In this document: positions 34,359 to 44,731 of the stretch, one piece after another
Numbering within the stretch: position 1 is the first letter of the stretch
Layout: the number at the start of each line of letters is the position of its first letter
NCBI RefSeq assembly: GCF_022965805.1
Contig: NW_027331280.1
Location: 36,001-100,000 of the forward strand
Reading direction: 5' to 3'
Origin: Primulina eburnea
Taxonomy: Eukaryota; Streptophyta; Magnoliopsida; Lamiales; Gesneriaceae
DNA length: 64,000 nucleotides
Made by a program: the position numbers and the translations under genes
The notes under the pieces: generated by a model
What the model was told of the DNA's origin: nothing
The model's input: only the letters and a program-made list of their open reading frames with translations
Databases searched by the model: none

Positions 34359-35759
34359 CTACGTTAGACATCCCATAGAGATAACTGAACATCTAGAATT
34401 CAACACCAAACAACATGTTGACAGTTGCACATTTACACAATGCAATAATACATTATAATTCAAAATTACATAGATTCTGCTCGTGACTAGGAGTAAAGTG
34501 AAGAGTGAAATTCTTAATCTTCCAGATGATGTTGTCAATACAATGCGCTTCATCTTCTAATAGTGCTCTATTTTGTGCATTCCATATGTTATAAACACAA
34601 GCTGCCAAAGTTGTACAACGCATCTTGGACAGGGCAGAGTTGCCTCTGTATATTTCTTGATATGCCTTCAAAACCATGTTTGTTGATCCTAGAAGCTTCC
34701 GCATTCCTAACCAATCTTGAACAACATTCCATATGCTTTTAAAAATATGAAATGCGAAAATAAATGTGCGGCATATTCCTCGCTCTAATTATACAATACA
34801 CAAGTCTTGTTTTTTATGTAGCATTGTCTATCTCTAGTAAGGAATTTACCATGAAAAAATAGCCACAATGCAAATTGATGTTTTGGTAGTATGCAAGACT
34901 ATCATACAAGAGGTTTCCATGGCCAACGCCCCCACCTTTTTTAAAAAGAAGTCATAAGCACCGGTAAGCCCTACATCGCAACTGAACCAATATTCTGGTA
35001 AAATAGTTGTACTCTAGGCCATGTGTTGTCTCTATATAAGAGTCTCGTATCCTTAGAATCTGTTTAATTAGTGGTGATTCAGCTTTCTTCCAATTCCACC
35101 CCCAAACATTTACATCTATTAGTGTATCTCATTAATTCATTTCACCCATAAATTATCCTTCTTCATATATATTTTCCATGATTTTTTAGCAAGAAGTTCC
35201 AAGCCATCAAATTTTTTAGCCTCATAATCCCGTCATCCTTCAGTTACATGACATGTTCCAAGAAATAGGAGGGTGTTTTGTAGGCCACACAAACTTCCTA
35301 ATTATCATGTAGGTGTTATCGATAATATTAGAAGGAAGTGGTAGTATAGAAATCCAGAAACACTCAACTCCTTGTGGTACTGAACAAATCAATTCAACTT
35401 TCCCGGCATACGAAAAATAAAGTCTAGGCCAAGATCTTATTTTAGCATTAATCGCATCCACAAGAATACTATAATATGAAGTCCTCGACCTCGAAGGAGC
35501 CAGTGGTATACCAAGATATCGAAAAGGGACGTGACCCATATTAAAACCAGTTATATCCAAAATCAATTCCTTTACCAATTCATCCACGCCAGCCAAATAG
35601 ATATTAAACCTTCAACATATTCACCCTCAACCCCGCTATGTTACCAAAATGATTCAAACAATCCATCATCAAAGATATACTAGATACATTTCCTTTTGAG
35701 AATATAAGTAAGTCATCTGCATAAATGTGTAATACGGATGAAACGTCTACCGTTTTAAA
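34359..35759 (-). pseudogene. LINE ORF2, RT C-terminal half and zinc-binding region
   Basis: From the right: YADDLLIFSKG-like motif near 35710, then a frame at 35240-35596 with FRYLGIPLAP, INAKIRSWPRLYFSYAGKVE and ILPLPSNIIDNTY, ending IRKFVWPTKHPPISW. Further left, 34453-34704 has the AACVYNIWNAQNRALL segment of the terminal zinc-binding region. Stops separate the pieces. RT of this type primes on nicked target DNA. Confidence 0.83.
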
Positions 35760-38561
35760 TGTGTGGAAATTTTATTTTTTTTAAAGCTCCAATTTTCGAA
35801 AATAAACCTTTAAATATTTGGCATGCATGTAACCCTGCTGAGGAATATAACATTTAAAAATGAACTTAAATATTTGACAGTAACCATTGTGCAGTTTAAA
35901 ATAACCAAACTTATCCCAAAATTTTACGCAAACATAAACGAATAAAAATTCGTAAATTCATCAACGTATAAAAGTGTTCATATCCTCTCCTATCTCATAA
36001 ATCATAATGCGGAAAACATGCGGTCCTCGGGTTGTGTCACCGCACCAGGTCTGCCTACTCGGAGTTCAACATCTCCTTGTCTCCTGCTCAAAATGCTCAC
36101 CAGCATCACACACGCCTAGTGAGTTTAATGACTAAACACGCCTATACCAGTAATAACAAGTACATATACGTAGCACACAACAGTTAAAAAATAACATAAT
36201 CAATATACATTTCATGAGCTTAAAAACATGACCATAAGCGTGTCGTGTAAAATCGTAACATGTCAAAACATGTCTCATCATGTTATCATATTGTATGCGT
36301 AACCGTGACCTGTCAAAACATGGTAATAGCATGTATCATCGTATCAACATATACGTGTTAAAATCTTAATTTGAATTCCGTTCATTAGCTGTGACTTTCG
36401 TATCATCATGTCATCATGTCAGTTGATGGATCCATCTACGTGTAATCGCGGTACCCAGCGGCGGGGGACATCAGCGACACTCTCACCTGTCAACTGAGCC
36501 CGGGCCTATCAAATCATTATATCATATTATCATGTCAATGGAAATACGATCGTCGGGCTCCCTTTGGAACCTTCTCCCGTAAACGGGCTCCCTCTAAGGC
36601 CTTTTCCCTCACGATATCTCCAATCATATCACCGTGTTAGTCACAACTAAATCCCTTCCTTCAAAAACGTGTCATCATTTTCATCACTTAATTAAAACAT
36701 ACATATACGTATCTTTTTTTTAAAAACCAAGCATGCACCGTATTTATCATAATTTCATATAAATTGTAAACGTAATGCATAAACATTTAAAATATCATAA
36801 TTTTGTATTCAGGGTGCTGCCAGGACCAAAATCTCATTCCGAGTGCAAAATGACCATTTTGCCCCTGGAAACCTAAAAATTATCATTTCACCCTGGACTT
36901 CTAAAATTGACCCGAAACTTACCAAACTCCTTAAAATGTCCCAAAATATTTTAAAAGCATTACTAGACATAAACTCGAGCCAAAAATCAGAACTTAACCG
37001 ATTCGTTTTAAAATTTGGACCGGGGTCTCGGTTTCAACCCGAATCGAACTGAAAATTAACTAAAACTTTCCCTAACTTTTTACCATATTTTACAAACACT
37101 AGAGTACTCCTAAAACAATGTCATTAAGCCTCTAAACATACAGTTGAAGCTTCCAGTACCGAACGAAACTCTCGGTCATCTAACAAGTCACCACCTCGTG
37201 CACACCTTTTCCAAATTTCACTCCAACAGCTAATCCCCGATGCAGCAGCCCTGCACCCACCTAACATTGACCTATATTAGACCCTAAAGAACCTACCTTA
37301 ATCACACAATCAGCCCCATGCAGCACACATGAGTAACAAACGCTAAAGCCCCAACCGTAACACCACCTGATCCCCATTCTACAAAGCGTGTAGCCGGCTA
37401 GCCCAGCGGTTCCAGTAGTGGCATGGCTTTACTGGGCCACGACTCAGACCCACCAGGGTCTGGTCCGTGCCCTGGTTCAGCCATCACCTTGCCCGATCCA
37501 CTCCCTAACTGAACCACAGCCCCCAACCCTGTACTTACTAGGAAGCGGCCCTCGATCTCTCACCCTAAAGCATCAACACTTGGTTTCATTCCCCAAACCA
37601 CATCTTAGCCCTTACATCAGCCACTACCAGTCCTGAAATGCAGCCCTTACACAAAAAAAACCAGAAAATGTGAGTGACAACCGAAAGAAATACATGAACG
37701 TTTGAGAAATTGTAAACCATGCATACCCCCGTTTGGATCGGGGAATTCACATATAAATAAACACATTACAGCATGTATGTATCGTGTATGATGCGTAAAG
37801 AATGATACGAACGCGTGCCTTGGTGATATGAAGAGCAAAATCGAGACAAGGGACTCGGATGGATTTTTCCTTTGCAAAGACAAGCCAAAAACCGAGGCTT
37901 CTACGTTGGTGCTCTGAAATCGAAAGGGAATGCAGCTGGGGGAGGGGGTGTCGACTATTAAGAATTTAGGTTTAGGTTAATCGGTGTGTAAGGTTAATTA
38001 TATAGATAAAATATTAGTTAATGGGCCTAAATTGCTTAATTAAAGATTAAAAAGATAATTAAGCCATATAAACTCAAAAGTAGGCCCATTAAGCCCAAAT
38101 CCACTCCCGAAAAATATTTCATGTTGGAAAGGTTTTGAAAATATTAGCCGAACCCTTAAACAGTCACCCGATTTGATAAAGTTTGCATACCGTTAAGAGA
38201 TAAAGTCGTGCGGGTAAAATACCCAAAAATTCCCGTTTTGAAAAATACACTTAAAAATGCCTCACCTAATTTATAAAAAAATAAATCGTGTATTAAAATA
38301 ATTTTCCTGAAAATTTTCCGGTCTCCCCTCGTTCGAGCGTGAAATTCACCTAGAAACCCTAATGCATGAACTTTGAAAATTTCAAGAAATAAATCCTATG
38401 ATGCATGAATTATGCGTAAAATACATAAAAATAATTAAACACATAATTAATGAAATAAACATGTCTTTAATGCTTTAAAACAATTTAATAAAATACTCAA
38501 GAAATTTAATAACTCGCATGCATGTGGTTCACGTGAACCTTCAAATTTTCGGGACGTTACA
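35760..38561 (-). mobile_element. Solo LTR 3 (Ty3/gypsy) inside the LINE
   Basis: In minus orientation it opens TGTAACGTCCCGAAAATTTG and closes AAATTTCCACACA, 2802 bp, with no coding sequence recognised. The TGTAACGTCCCG start and the inner CCCGTAAACGGGCTCCC segment (36565-36600) resemble other gypsy LTRs here. LINE RT reading resumes on both sides. A 5-bp target duplication is not evident (TTAAA on the left, ACGAA on the right), so a small flank change or a misplaced boundary is possible. Confidence 0.72.
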
Positions 38562-38893
38562 ACGAATCTTACCACATTTTTGGTGGAAGTCAAACAAAGG
38601 GAAAATGACATGTGATTCAAAGATCTCGACGACATCTCAAAGCAGAGAGTAAACAAGAAAAAGGATAAATGATCACCTTGTCTTAAGCCCCTCTTGCCAA
38701 CGAAGAATCCATTAAGTTTCCCATTCAAAGATATACAATAAGAAGTTGTCGCAACACTTTCCATAATCCATCCAACAAATCGAAGAGTGAAGTTCGGATG
38801 ATACAACACTTCATGCAAGAAATCCCAATCCACATGGTCAGAAGCTTTTTGCAAGTCCACCTTCAAAATGTTGGTCCCACACGTGCGACGATT
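38562..38893 (-). pseudogene. LINE ORF2, RT N-terminal part
   Basis: The frame contains NILKVDLQKASDHVDWDFL, FVGWIMESVATTSYCISLNG and GFFVGKRGLRQGDHLSFFLF, which are the RT fingers and palm of plant L1 elements. It is cut at 38893 by the LTR of element F and on the other side by solo LTR3. Confidence 0.87.
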
Positions 38894-39298
38894 TGAGATA
38901 ATAAATATGAAAATAAAGAATAAATTGGACACCGAGATTTACGTGAAAACACCCTAAAAATTATTAGGATAAAAACCACAGGTAAGATGAAAAGAATTTT
39001 TCATATTGAAATTTCATTGTGTACAACCCACTCACTGTGTTTCTGAAGAAAACACATACTCTCTTAATTTAGGAGACAAAACACATCACAAATATTATAA
39101 AACTAAGCACTCAAATGCTATAAGATGAGAGAAAACTCGAAGACGATGATTTCAAAATTAATGGAGGAAACTCTATTTATAGAGCTTTTTGTCCCTGTGA
39201 AAATGGTTTGAATTTTCCTTCGTCATTTAACCAGCTGCTGCCTAACAAAACGTGTTCAAAGTGTTTGTTCCCACCTCATTTAATACATATTGCCGACA
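38894..39298 (-). repeat. 3' LTR of element F (left)
   Basis: In element orientation it opens TGTCGGCAATATGTATT, after a purine-rich TCCAAGTAGGAAAAA, and closes ATATTTATTATCTCA. It is 405 bp. Confidence 0.8.
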
Positions 39299-39370
39299 TT
39301 TTTCCTACTTGGAGATTTGATTGAGAATCGACACATCTCCACACATCTTTTTCAATCTTGTCATTCCCTT

Positions 39371-41209
39371 CTACTTACGTTTCTGCTAGGCCACTTGAGG
39401 ATCTACACAATTCAAACATATCTATATTTACTGGCTTGGTCAGAAAATCAGCTATATTATCTTCTGTATAGATCTTCTGCATATCCACACTTCTTTCTTC
39501 TACTACTTCCCGCACAAAGTGAAATTGGACTACAATGTGTTTCGTCCTGGAATAAAAGGATGGATTCTTATCGATGTGTAAGGCACTCTGATTATCACAA
39601 AACAAAAGAACATTTTCTTGTTTGTGCCCAATCTTCTCCAATAACATTTTAATCCATATTGCTTACTTCCAAGCTTGAATAGCTGCAATATATCCTGCTT
39701 CTATCGTAGATAACGCCAAAACTGTTTGCAGTTTTCAAACCCAACTTACTGCTCCCCCTACAAGGTGTAAACACATAATAAGTAGTATATTTCCTCTTAT
39801 CAGGATCACCTGCATGATCTGAATCGACATAGACCCTGAGTGTAAAATTTGATCCTCCATAACATAATGAAGCATTTGAGGTACCCTTAATGTATCCAAG
39901 GATCCTCTTGACAGTGCTCAAATGCTCTCTTCCAGGATTCGTCATATACCGACTAATTGATCCCACTGCTTGAGAAATGTCTGGTCTTGTACAGATCACA
40001 GCGAACATCAAAATTCTCACTGCTGATGCATATGGTACTCAAGACATCTTCATCCTCTCTGCTTCACTGCTAGAACACATTTCGAAGGATAACTTGAAAT
40101 TAACAGGAATATGGGTCAAAATTGGCTTACTATATTACATCTTGAAGCGTTGAAAGACTTTATTTAAATAATTTTTCTGGGAAAGGCAAATACTTCTATT
40201 ACTTCTGTCTCAATGAACTTGCATCCCTAGAATTTTGTTTGCTGGTCCTAAGTCCTTCATATCAAATTCCCTAGCCAACTGTGCCTTCAATCCTTGGACC
40301 TGATCTTTATTGGGGCCTACTACCAACATGTTGTCCACATACAATAGCAAAATGGTATAATCATCACAGATCTCTTGAAATACGTACAAGGGCTTGTACT
40401 CATTCTGTTGTATTCAAAGTTCATGACATAGGAACAAATCTCTTGTACCATCACCTTGGCACCTGTTTGAGACCATAAAGAGATTTATTCAGCCTGAAAA
40501 CCAAGTTCTCTTTGCCTTTTTCCGCAAAACCTTCTGTCTGGAGCATATATATTTTTTCTTCAAGATCTCTATAAAGAAACGTCGTTTTCACTTCTAGCTG
40601 TTCTCGATATAGGTCAAACACTCACATAATGCCAACACTACTCTGACTGTTGTTAGCCGAACCACAGAGGAAAATATCTCATTGAAGTCAATTCATTCTT
40701 TCTGAGCATACCCTTTTACTACCAATCTAGCACGATACTGCTCCACTTGGTTATTTCCATCACGCTTGATCTTATAGACCCATGTGTTACCAATGGATTT
40801 CCTCCCTCGTGGTAATGTAACAAGATCCCAAGTTTTATTCTTGTCTAATGCCTCCAATTCTTCTTACATTACTAGCATCCATAAGGATACATCCGAGCTT
40901 TGAGTAGCCTCATGGAAACTCGATGGCTCACCAACCTGTGATAATAAACAATATGCAATATTGCTTTCAGTGACATAATCTGAAAGCTAACCTTGTGGTT
41001 TTCTATCTCGAGTTGACTTGCCTCACATTGAAAACTTCATACTCAACATGTTCTTGTTCTTCATGCTCTGGTACAACTTCACAATAAATTTGATCTTCGT
41101 CCGTCTTATTTTTTATCTGAAATATAGTAGTTTCTGAATTCAGTGTGCATTTTCTCCTTTTACTTCATCATCGTCGAAGATAACATCCCTACTGATAATC
41201 ATGTAGGAA
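39371..41209 (-). pseudogene. Element F RT and RNase H
   Basis: RNase H is in 39375-39647 (CDNQSALHIDKNPSFYSRTKH, ITEDNIADFLTKPV-like) and 39649-40020 (TRPDISQAVGSISRYM, DSDHAGDPDKRKYT). The RT active site near 40327-40345 reads LLLYVDN, where copia elements have YVDD, so one catalytic Asp has become Asn. The RT N-terminus continues leftwards in the gene to about 41209, where ISRDVIFDDDEV marks the end of the integrase region. Many stops show that it is dead. Confidence 0.85.
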
Positions 41210-41304
41210 CAAGGTTCAAGTCTACCAGTCTGTTAGGATGCCTCAGCTGCATACATCACTGCACTTCCACTTGACACCTATCGTAATGATAAACGGCCCG
41301 TCTT
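41210..41304 (-). rRNA. rrn23: Plastid 23S rRNA 3'-end fragment (nuclear copy, NUPT)
   Basis: Read on the minus strand this matches, from memory, the last about 95 nt of chloroplast 23S rRNA and the first bases of the 23S-4.5S spacer (CCGTTTATCATTACGATAGG, GATGTATGCAGCTGAGGCAT, ending CTTGTTCCTACATG). It interrupts the integrase of copia element F. It is too short to make a ribosomal RNA. Confidence 0.8.
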
Positions 41305-41392
41305 GATGATATCGAGCTGGAACCACCTGTTCAAGGGAGGATTAGTGAAATCCTATTGATTGCAGCTTTCCCCATACCTCCGGAAAAGCCAG
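41305..41392. other. Unassigned filler between two plastid rDNA pieces
   Basis: 88 bp that I cannot place in 23S rRNA or in the copia element. It lies between two 23S pieces of opposite orientation and may be filler DNA from break repair, or a further organelle piece. Confidence 0.5.
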
Positions 41393-41957
41393 AGCTAGCT
41401 GGTTCTCCCCGAAATTCATTGAGGCGTAGCAGTTGACTGGACATCTAGGGGTAAAGCACTGTTTCGGTGCAGGCCGCGAGAGCGGTACCAAATCGAGGCA
41501 AACTCTTAATACTAGATATGACCTCAAAATAACAGGGGTCAAGGTCGGCCAGTGAGACGATGGGGGATAAGCTTCATCGTCGAGAGGGAAACAGCCCGGA
41601 TCACAAGATAAGGCCCATAAATGATCGCTCAGTAATAAAGGAGGTAGGGGTGCAGAGACAGCCAGGAGGTTTGCCTAGAAGCAGCCACCCTTGAAAGAGT
41701 GCGTAATAGCTCACTGATCGAGCGCTATTGCGCCGAAGATGAACGAGGCTAAGCAATCTGCAGAAGCTGTGGGATGTAAAAATAAATCGGTAGGGGAGCG
41801 TTCTGCCTTAGAGGGAAGCCTCCGCGCGAGCAGCGGTGGATGAAGCGGAAGCGAGAATGTCGGCTTGAGTAACGCAAACATTGGTGAGAATCCAATGCCC
41901 CGAAAACCTAAGGGCTCCTCCGCAAGGTTCGTCCTCGGAGGGTGAGTCAGGGCCTGA
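41393..41957 (+). rRNA. rrn23: Plastid 23S rRNA central fragment (nuclear copy, NUPT)
   Basis: The plus strand carries conserved 23S segments: CTAGCTGGTTCTCCCCGAAA, CATCTAGGGGTAAAGCACTG, GGGAAACAGCCCGGATCAC, GCGTAATAGCTCACTGATCG, GATGTAAAAATAAATCGGTA and GTCGGCTTGAGTAACGCAAA. The wording is that of chloroplast rather than nuclear 26S rRNA. Several substitutions (for example ATTCATTGAGGCG, AAATAAATCGG) and a broken 3' end show a decayed insert, not a gene. The copia integrase resumes at about 41958. Confidence 0.92.
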
Positions 41958-42372
41958 TTGTGGACAGTAGGATCCTACTAGCGAAACCCCTTAACTCCAT
42001 CAGCATATCCCAAGAAGATACATTTTCTGGATTTCGAATCCAACTTTGATCTTTCTTGCTCATTGTACAGAACGTACACAGAACTTTCAAATGTATGCAA
42101 ATGAGAATAGTCAGCCGGATTTCTAGTCCACATCTCCATTGAAATCTTTAGATCAATCGCCATTGAAGGAGAACGATTGATAATATAACAAGGATTTTTG
42201 ATTGCTTCCGCCCAAAAAAACTTGTCTAGACTCGCAGTCCTCAACATAGCTATTGTTTTGTCCAACAAGGTCATGTTCAGCTGCTTCGCCACTCCATTTT
42301 TTTGAGGTGTGTAAGCCGTTGTGAATTGTCTTTTGATGCCCTGATGTTGACAAAATGCATCAAATTTGTCAC
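41958..42372 (-). pseudogene. Element F integrase C-terminal half
   Basis: The minus-strand frame reads QKNGVAKQLNMTLLDKTIAM-like sequence, then MLRTASLDKFFWAEAI, NRSPSMAIDLKISMEMW, SVYVLYNEQERSKLDSKSRK and CIFLGYADGVKGFR. These are the copia integrase core end and C-terminal domain. At its right edge it stops at the GTCAC target site of element G; at its left edge it meets the plastid insert, where the next residues (DPTVHN) are still readable. Confidence 0.87.
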
Positions 42373-44040
42373 TGTAACACCTCTGACCGATTTTTATTAA
42401 ATAACACAGCGGAAATTAAAATTTTTCTTAAAAGAAAGAAGAATTTAAAATACATTTCCATATATAATCAAAAGTATATACATGATCAATAAAATGATGC
42501 AACAAAATACAAAATATCATTTTTGTGATCATGTCCAAAATACTAGCAAAATAACATTCTTCCTTCCTTCTCTTATGCATATGACTCCGGCTCCATTCAA
42601 CGTCCTGGCTCGTCGCTCTTATCTGCATCACATGAATAACTGAAATGAGTATAAAACTCAGCAAGTGTAACTCTTACATAGCAATGAATACATATCATAC
42701 TCTGTAAAACATGACTTTGAAAACATTAAATACCATCAACTCTGAAATATAAATATCATAGCATGATAGCAATAACGATGGTATTGCTCTTTTCTCTGTT
42801 GGATTGATATCTAAATAGTATCTCTGTCTCTGTACCTATATCCCATCGATATGAATCGATACTATGTTGGGATATAAGCCTATGGTCGTTGATCAACTAA
42901 TCGCATGCAATCTCTGACTATGTATCTATCAATCCAATAAATCAATTTGAACTCTCTCTTTGGCATTAAACCAAACACTTTGAAGACTCTATTCTCTTGT
43001 ATTCCCTTTGACATAATTGAGACATAAAATGCCTCTAATATACAACAAAGTATATTAATACATAGCATGAATCAATTGGAAGGGAATAACATGTTAAAAC
43101 CATTGAAACACAATACATATACTATCATGTGAGCACAAGGAAATGAATTCCACTTACAACATTTGGATCACTTGATTCTATTCTCTTGGTACACTTCCTA
43201 CAACAATAAACCATATATTGCACAATTAATAACCCAATAATCAAGCAACCATAACAATAAATCCATAAACCACCACCATCAACAAACCCATGATTTTCCA
43301 ACATCATAATCTAAGAATAACCAAAACCATAAGCTTACCTTAGCTCCTAGAACCCAAAAGAACCTTGTTCCCTTTCAAATACCCAAATAAGGAGCTTGAA
43401 TCAAAGGCACAAAAAGAAGAAATAGTAACCCTAGCTTTCCCCTTGAGCTGAAAACCGAGAAGTGAGGAGAGAAATGAGAGAATAAGAGCCAACTCTTGTC
43501 TTATATCACTTAAAATACCAAAACTCGTTTTTACTGTTCATGCACCGCGGGTGCGCTAGCTCTTGCACCGCGGGTGCGCTATATATATTGAACCATATCC
43601 AAAAATCCGAAGGCGACGACCGTGGGTGCGCTCTTTTATGGACCGCAGGTGCGCTCTGTTCTCTGCCCAAACACCACGGGTGCGGTGGCTAACTGACCGC
43701 GGGTGTGGTCACCTCTGTAGCCAACAACAAACTTTTACAACTAAAATCGAATCGCAACGCTGCTTCTCCTCATAATTCGGCAACACTCTCAACAAGAAAG
43801 TTGAACCTCTACATCTTATCTAACCATTAAAATTGGCCTCATACCAATTGGCTCAACTTACAATTTACCATGAATTAAACCACAACGACGCTAAATTACA
43901 ACCACATAACAAGTATAACCAACAATACTGTAAACCATAAATCACAACTCTTAACATCGAAACTATACTTAATCTTAACCAAGGAGTCAATAATCAATAA
44001 AAATATTAAACCGTACCGTTCACCAGGCTTGGCTATTACA
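42373..44040 (-). repeat. 3' LTR of element G (left)
   Basis: In element orientation it opens TGTAATAGCCAAGCCTGG and closes CAGAGGTGTTACA, 1668 bp. It holds the six-site GC array (43543-43709), which is absent from the right copy. Confidence 0.93.
43543..43709 (-). repeat. Six ACCGCGGGTGCGCT-type sites in three pairs in G's left LTR
   Basis: Sites start at 43543, 43566, 43618, 43641, 43672 and 43695, so the gaps are 23, 52, 23, 31 and 23 bp. Copies vary (GACCGTGGGTGCGCT, GACCGCAGGTGCGCT, CACCACGGGTGCGGT, GACCGCGGGTGTGGT). In LTR orientation they precede a TATA-like TGATATAAG at about 43500-43508. The core CCGCGG is palindromic. Confidence 0.88.
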
Positions 44041-44058
44041 ATCTCCCCTCCTTAAAGG
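44041..44058 (-). other. Polypurine tract of element G
   Basis: The minus strand reads CCTTTAAGGAGGGGAGAT directly before the LTR start. Confidence 0.85.
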
Positions 44059-44161
44059 AATTTCATCCTCGAAATTGACGTCACTGCGCAAAAAACTCAG
44101 GATACTTCTCTTTCATCTCATTCTCTGGTTCCCACGTGGCTTCTTCAATCAAATGATTCCT

Positions 44162-44731
44162 TCAAAGGACTTTAACAATGCCGATCTCTTTGTTTCTCAA
44201 CACTTTAACCTTGCGACCCAGAATCTGAACTGGAATCTCTTGGTACGTCAAATTCGGCGTCAAATCCAATGGCTCGTGACGAAGAACATGGAAAGGATTC
44301 GCAATATACTTCCTAAGCATGGAGACATGAAAAATATTATGAACTCTGTCAAGATCTGGCGGTAGGGCTAACCTGTAGGCTCGATCACCGACTCTTTTCA
44401 AAATCTCAAATGGGCCAATAAATTTTGGACTTAACTTCCCCTTTTTGCCAAACCGCATCACACCTTTAAGAGGTGCAATCTTCAAGAACACGTGGTCGCC
44501 AACCTCAAACTGCAACTGGCCTACGACGCACATCAGCATCACTCTTCTGTCTTGACTGCGCTGTCTTCATTCTCTCTTGGATAACAGCAACAACATCAGC
44601 TCTCTGTTGGACCAACTCTAGACCCAACATCTTCCTCTCGCCAATCTCGTCCCAATACAAGGGAGATCTACACTTCCGGCCATAAAGTGCTTCACACGGT
44701 GCCATGCCAATCGTCGCTTGGTAGCTATTAT
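44162..44731 (-). pseudogene. Element G integrase C-terminal part
   Basis: The first frame (44505-44731) gives NNSYQATIGMAPCEALYG, RKCRSPLYWDEIGE, and the second (44162-44542) gives FEVGDHVFLKIAPLKGVMRF, KLSPKFIGPFEIL and VHNIFHVSMLRKY. One frame change near 44520 separates them. The chromodomain-like tail is disrupted by a stop after NKEIGIVKVL. The integrase core is on the other side of element C. Confidence 0.87.

Larger units (their letters stand above)
34350..38893 (-). mobile_element. LINE (plant L1-like) remnant, split by solo LTR3 and truncated by element F
   Basis: Minus-strand RT pieces occur in the right order: KVDLQKASDHVDWDFLHEVL and GLRQGDHLSFFLF at 38562-38893, then YADDLLIFSKG near 35700-35740, FRYLGIPLAPSRS at 35240-35596 and a C-terminal reverse-transcriptase zinc-binding-like region at 34453-34704. 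These are the hallmarks of ORF2 of plant non-LTR elements. The 5' part, with the endonuclease, is not in the window; it should lie beyond element F. The block 35760-38561 between the two halves is a solo LTR. Confidence 0.85.

Noticed and set aside
41342..41542. 66-codon frame inside the 23S fragment
   Set aside because: Chance frame on the antisense of conserved rRNA sequence.
41393..41957. Functional rRNA gene
   Set aside because: Only the central part of 23S is present, with substitutions, and it lies inside a dead copia integrase. It is a transferred plastid piece.
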